Below are positions 58,805 to 64,000 of a stretch of DNA of 64,000 nucleotides, in pieces. Under the pieces are notes generated by a model. It searched no databases. It was not told the DNA's origin and saw only the letters and a program-made list of their open reading frames with translations. How positions within the stretch are numbered: position 1 is the first letter of the stretch; each line of letters begins with the position of its first letter. Location: NCBI RefSeq assembly GCF_014356525.2, contig NC_052504.1, forward strand, positions 58,097,137-58,161,136, written 5' to 3'. This DNA comes from Nilaparvata lugens. Its lineage: Eukaryota > Arthropoda > Insecta > Hemiptera > Delphacidae. Position numbers and translations under genes: made by a program.

Positions 58805-61484
58805 GCAATCAAAGATGTTGAAGATTCCAATTCTGCGGTTGGTCTAAGTGAGCGGTAGGTGTAAGTGAGCAATTTGGAATCACTTTCAAGCTCAATGAGT
58901 TTAAATATCACACAAAACATGATTATAAGTGAGCTTCCAAGAAATCTAAAAAGAAGAATAACAAAATTAAAGCTCTTCTTCATTCATTTTGAATCAATTA
59001 TCAAAGCAAAATCAAGAGTAATCTTGAACATACAGAATAAATTGTTGATCAACTTCCAATGCTGTTGAAACATCCTGTGATAGTTTAAATCGATTCAAAT
59101 CTGATAGTGACAGTGAATTTTATTTATGTTCTGAAAGAACAAAAAATTGGCTACGATACCAAAAGAACTATAGAGCGGAAGCCAAAATTCTGCTATAGTG
59201 ACAAATTAATTAAAAAGAAAATAGCAGCCCCTTACATCGAAGTAAAAATATTGAAGACACGAGATATCCAAGGCTAGTGGAAATGTGAATAATACAAATA
59301 TTTGTCCATACCCTCTGACTTCAATTACAACAATCGAGGCGTATGAATAATATTGAATCAATGAATAAATGGAATGTTATCATTTATCATATTTATGAAA
59401 AATATTTTTTTTATAAAATCAATGACAGTCACTGTGAATTTTGCAAAGTCGTATGTTGTATAGTACATCAATCTAGAGTAAATAGCCTGTCAACAGAGTC
59501 TGAATTTGTTTAGCTAATGGTTTGAAAAGTAATGCATCTCATACTAAATGCGATCATAACATGATTATAGATAGTTGCTCGGATTACTGTTGATGATACC
59601 TCCAAATTTCCCCCGTACCCCTGTACTGTACTCTCCATCTGTAAAATCTGTGGTCGTAAATAAATATGATAGCAACATACTATGTATATGAAATGAGGAG
59701 TAAGCTAGAATAACCTTATCATGTTGTATCATCTTTCTTCTACCAGCAAGGGTTGCAGAGAGAGTTTCCTCCCTACAAGAACACCTTGAGTTACACCCCC
59801 AAGTTCGGGACACCCACTACACCCTCCCACCAAAACACCACCTCACCATTGTCTAAGCACCTTACACCTTCCCATTATAATCCAAACGACCAAGTTTAAT
59901 TCAAGTTATAGCCAAATTGTGGTGGGTATGTGGAATAGAGACAGAGTTAGTGTATCAGAACTACCGGTACTCTTTTTCTTAGGATGGAGATTATTCTAAA
60001 GGTCCTTGAAATATCCACTTTTACAAGAGAATAAATTTTAGAATTTAATATTGTCTCTCAATTTCCAAAATGTGGATGAATCAAGCCATTGGGAAGATTT
60101 ATCAATTTACTAACAATTACTTCTTTTATTAGGAAGTGATGGAATGTAATGACAATGTAGAAATACAGTACAATGTACAATGCAAACAGAGAATATAGAA
60201 AGTAACATTTTATACTCTCTGAATGCAAAGACACTGATTCCGTAATAATATTGTTGTCTCTCACCATTTATGAGTCGAACTTTGTTCGATCAATGCAAGA
60301 TTATAACTTTTTCAATCTATATCAGTACTGTACTACCTTCAATAATTTTATACTATCGATTTTCATTTCTTATTAGCCGAATTCCATATATGTCTATCAT
60401 TTTATAATGTCCATAAGAATTATGATATTACAGAATCGAAATGGTTTGGTGTCTCCAACTATTTTTTTTTAAATACAGTTCAAGGGAAAATATGGAAATA
60501 CCAGCTTATAGCTAATATGTCGCTAGAATAGCGACTCCAACTTCAATTTTACTCAAAAAATATCTGATATGAGTACTAGTTCTAATCTTAGAGACTCGCA
60601 AATGATTTCCGTCTATGAAAAAAGAAAAAGTTATAAGCGATGGACAATGCAAGTTACTATTTGTGCAAAGTTTACACTACAATTTACAACAATACTTGGA
60701 AATATTATTCAATGTCGATGGCGTTTGAAATCGTGGACTACAACTGCATTTCGATGTACGCATAAACAATACTTTCAAAGCTGGTTTACTACCCAAGTTG
60801 GTTGAATAGTTTTTAACAGGCGTACAAGCCAAATACAGAGGTCATCATACTTTACAGTCAGGATCTTAAGCACTGCTGTTCAATCATGGCTTCTAGATAT
60901 AATAGCATTTGTTTGCATGGCAGTGTTTACACATTTCGATATTGCTAATTCCTTTAGGTAATTATACCATAAACTGGATAGTGGATCCATTCCCCTTCCT
61001 GTTTTGTAGTAGAAGGTAGTAAAAAGACTTGAAACTATTACAATCCGGAATCCTACTGACAAGGGGTTCAAAAGTTGAGTGTGTTTCAAATGGGTTGAAG
61101 TTGAAAGAGTGTACTGTTTGTTGTTTTGTTTCTATGAAACATACTTGAATTCACACTCAACGAGAAGGAGTTTGAATAATGAATAATCTTATTTGTAATT
61201 GTTACCTCCAAACTGTATGATTAGATTATAACTGTTTATAACTATAGTGAGGTGCACGTTATAATGGCGGTGTGAAAATATAGGAGACAGCGTTGCCGAT
61301 TCTCTGCCTTGCCACTGCCTTCTATAGATGAAAGCTGATACCGGTATATGTGATATAATATTAACAGTTTATTCTTGTTTAAAATAGGTAATCCATTAAA
61401 TTTTACTCGGCAAAACAATATAGTTTGGATTATTATCATGATTAGATAATGAATTTTCGTGATTAAGATTTAATATTTTGGTAA
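58805..61484. other. Unassigned 2.7 kb
   Basis: No recognised gene or element; frames do not exceed about 82 codons. Host non-coding DNA is possible. Confidence 0.45.
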
Positions 61485-62813
61485 TCTATATAATAAGAGA
61501 GAGTAGGGTTGTGTTTGTTCGTTTGTTCGTGTGTTCGTTTTTTTTTTGTTCGCATCAAAACATGTCAACTTGTGGATTGCATACCGGAAAAACGGGAATG
61601 ATTTAGATCTCCAAATTTTGCAAATAGATTCTAAAAATATCAATCTCGTGCACCTGAAAGCCCCAAATTTTAATTTTCCTTCTAGATTTTTCAGAATTAA
61701 TGTTTAAATTTCATTAATGGTACATTCGATTTCATAAAAAAATCACAAAATCATATGGTCGAAATTAAAAAAGGAACATCTGTTTCTAATATATTGCTTT
61801 CTACCTGAAAAACATACTGTAGTTTTGAAACTTCGTTTTCCTGATGCAATGTTTAGGCCTACACGTGGCATGGATTATTAATTTTCCAGCTAGAACAATT
61901 TTTGAGACAAAGTGCTAAATAAACGTCTGCAGTTTCATCAATGCTGTATCGGCAATATGAAAACGCATTCCAATATTAAAATTTTCGACTGACTGCACAG
62001 TGAGTCAGTCATTCTATCAGAAATTATATTCTTCCATTTTTATTTAATTAAAATTTCAAAATTATTCGAGCCCTGATAGAATGACTGACTCACTGTACAG
62101 TCAGTCGAAAATTTTAATATTGGAATGAGGGGTATTTTGGCAAGCTGAGCAAAACAATAAGGTCATATGCATCTTTTTGTTATATCTTCAAATGAAAAAT
62201 GAGTTTTGTGGGTTGTCAAAACTCCCTGTGAAAGGGAAACTATTCAACTTATTCTATCTTTTAGTGACCCATCACCCATCCATGTATCATCTTTCTATAC
62301 TATAATAAAGGAAAGAACTGGATTATAAACGTAGCCTATACAGGTGTAAAGTTTAGGGAAATTATGTTTGACGCATTATCACGTCAGAACTACTGGACTG
62401 ATTAACTTGAAATTTTGCATATAGATTCTTGCTTAACCGAGGGTGGTTATAGACCAATTTTAAATTCTTCAAGATTTGATTACATCAAGTTTTCAGTTTG
62501 TCAAGTTTTCAATTATTTGTCATGCTTCCAGTTTGTATGGGAGCAGCAGAAGATTTCTCTTAAAAGGGAAATTAGAAGATTTGGGATCCTTTTCGAATGA
62601 TAAAAACAGGTTTTCCGTTACACCCAAATTTTTTCCGCCATTTAGAATCCAACTTCTTTTTTTAATTGAAAGGTGGTCATACTGATTTACTTGAAATGCA
62701 GCATATAAATTCTTAATCAACCGAGGATTCTTATAGGTCTATTTTGAATTCTTCTAGATTTCATTACGTCAAGCTTTAAGAGAGACCCTTGCGAAGCACG
62801 GGTTACCTGCTAG
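61485..62813 (+). mobile_element. Helitron-like composite, family 2, second copy
   Basis: Begins TCTATATAATAAGAGAGAG after an A (61484) and ends GCGAAGCACGGGTTACCTG with CTAG (62810-62813) before T. Its first ~240 bp match 41256-41500, including CAAAACATGTCAACTTGTGG. Its last ~520 bp (62290-62813) match 41863-42477 and themselves begin with TC after an A, so a complete shorter element may be nested. The middle holds a 160-bp near-perfect inverted repeat. No replicase. Confidence 0.65.
61967..62126. mobile_element. 160-bp fold-back (MITE-like) inside the Helitron
   Basis: ATTCCAATATTAAAATTTTC (61967) mirrors GAAAATTTTAATATTGGAAT (62126). The arms are about 54 bp with one or two differences and include GACTGACTG and AGTGAGTCAGTCATTCTATC. 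The loop is about 50 bp and AT-rich. No target duplication identified. Confidence 0.8.
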
Positions 62814-63289
62814 TTTATTATATTTCTACATTGTTAAAAAACCATATGGCAACTTTATTATATTATACTTATTTAGGTATGATATTATCTTTGTAATAAT
62901 AATGAAAAACTCAGTGAAAATATACTCCCAATAGTTTGTTTCTAATCCAATAGCTGTCATATTTTCAAAAAATTAATACTAAATGGACAGCTACGACTAC
63001 GGACAATAAACTCATGTTTGGCTTCTACAATATCGCAATTTGATTCAACTAACCATAAGTTGGTTACCATTTACTGTAACACTAGGCATTCCAATAAAAT
63101 TTATTTATGTAAAAATAACCGATCAACGATTCTTGCGTCATTCTACGCTGGTTAAATCAATGGGATTTTCGTGCAACTGACCCTTTGTATTTATAATAGC
63201 GTGCTGTCTTGTAGAAATCTTGTGGAGGGCAGCCTGCCAGTCGGTACTGCACGATAGTAGGCCTACTGTAAAGCTTGACTCAGTACAGT
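62814..63289. other. Unassigned sequence
   Basis: No recognised feature. Confidence 0.5.
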
Positions 63290-63760
63290 AGTTCCATATC
63301 GTGTCTTCTTCTCCTTTTTCATTCTAGTTTCACCGCCAGTTTATCGAGCTTCCCACTCTCACTTATGACTTCCTCTTCTATCCTTCCTCTTTTCTTTCCT
63401 AGCAGCACTACTTTTCAGCCCCATTCACGATACCTACCTCTCTACCCCCTCCACAACGGGGCCACCAAGAGCCCCGTCTTTTTTAAGCCTGTGTATCAAT
63501 TCACCCGACGTCCATTACACTCACTACCTTTCATCGACCGATCCGGCTGCTACGAAAAACTACTCATCCTTGTTGCTTTCTTTCTCATTCCTATTTCTTT
63601 TCACCTCTCTATTTATTTTCTTTTTTCTTCCTCATCTTCTTCTTCTTCTTCTTCTCTTCTTCTTCTTTCCCTTCCAAATTGACAAAGACTAATTTTTCTC
63701 CGTTCACGTCTGTCTCATAATCACACTTTTCTCTGTTACTTGCTATCTTCTTATCACTCT
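63290..63760 (+). repeat. Pyrimidine-rich tract
   Basis: C/T-dominated, with a (TTC)n stretch near 63635-63670. The 135-codon + frame (63275-63682) has Ser/Leu/Phe runs. A central part (TFQPHSRYLPLYPL) is less repetitive, but I recognise no domain and treat it as compositional. Confidence 0.6.
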
Positions 63761-64000
63761 ATTATGAATTTCGCAATAAAGATATTCTTCTCAGTTTAAA
63801 TATTTTCACTTCCATCTGTGAAACTGTGGTTAACTATTTTTCTTGAATCTCTTTCCTGTTTTCCGTGTTCAGCAATATTTTTCAACTACAAAAACTACTT
63901 AGTAATTCTAATAACAATGAACCAATAAAGCGTATTTTTTATTTTTATGTGAGATTACTCTAAAAGGAGTGTCAATATTGTACTATTAAACTGTCTATTA

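Noticed and set aside
63275..63682. 135-codon protein
   Set aside because: Mostly low-complexity pyrimidine-coded sequence; no domain, and similar tracts elsewhere give similar frames.

Overview
This 64 kb window is AT-rich, repeat-dense eukaryotic nuclear DNA. There are no operons, no bacterial-type coding density, and no rRNA or canonical tRNA gene. It holds remnants of APE-type LINEs, a mariner transposase, Helitron-like elements, a hAT-type MITE, several other MITEs and a tRNA-derived SINE. This mixture fits an arthropod genome. I infer an insect, possibly a hemipteran such as a planthopper, but the assignment is from repeat style only. I found no host protein-coding gene I can support. 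Every recognisable protein fragment belongs to a transposable element.

Layout. 0-5.7 kb: an AT tandem array, MITEs, a complete-looking Helitron-like element (2891-3631), diverged ~540-bp modules and a 15-bp minisatellite. 6-12.9 kb: a purine-only stretch, a hAT-type MITE with a perfect 8-bp target duplication, a second Helitron of the same family in the opposite orientation (9411-10307) and a 34-bp minisatellite. 13-27.5 kb: mostly unassigned sequence, with a LINE RT relic, an old Helitron, a possible piggyBac relic, a LINE ORF1 relic, a MITE and pyrimidine/purine tracts. 27.8-34.6 kb: two copies of one LINE family face each other tail to tail; one is split by a 1.4-kb insertion with a 5-bp target duplication. 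37-38 and 46.8-47.8 kb: one dispersed modular repeat. 41.2-43.4 kb: a second Helitron-like family with an internal tRNA-like sequence, then an 0.8-kb palindrome made of two inverted mariner transposase ends. 43.7-50.9 kb: two 5'-truncated LINEs. 53.1-58.8 kb: a SINE with target duplications, then a 4.8-kb unit in which a decayed LINE lies between long, modular terminal inverted repeats. 61.5-62.8 kb: another Helitron-like composite.

The genes do not work together in a pathway. The window is a record of transposition, fold-back formation and tandem amplification. The structures most worth a second look are the LINE enclosed by long inverted repeats (54020-58804), the mariner palindrome (42558-43365), the Helitrons with duplicated 3' and 5' termini (2891-3631, 9411-10307) and the tail-to-tail LINE pair (27838-34575). 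All coordinates and homologies were read by eye, so boundaries of decayed elements are approximate.
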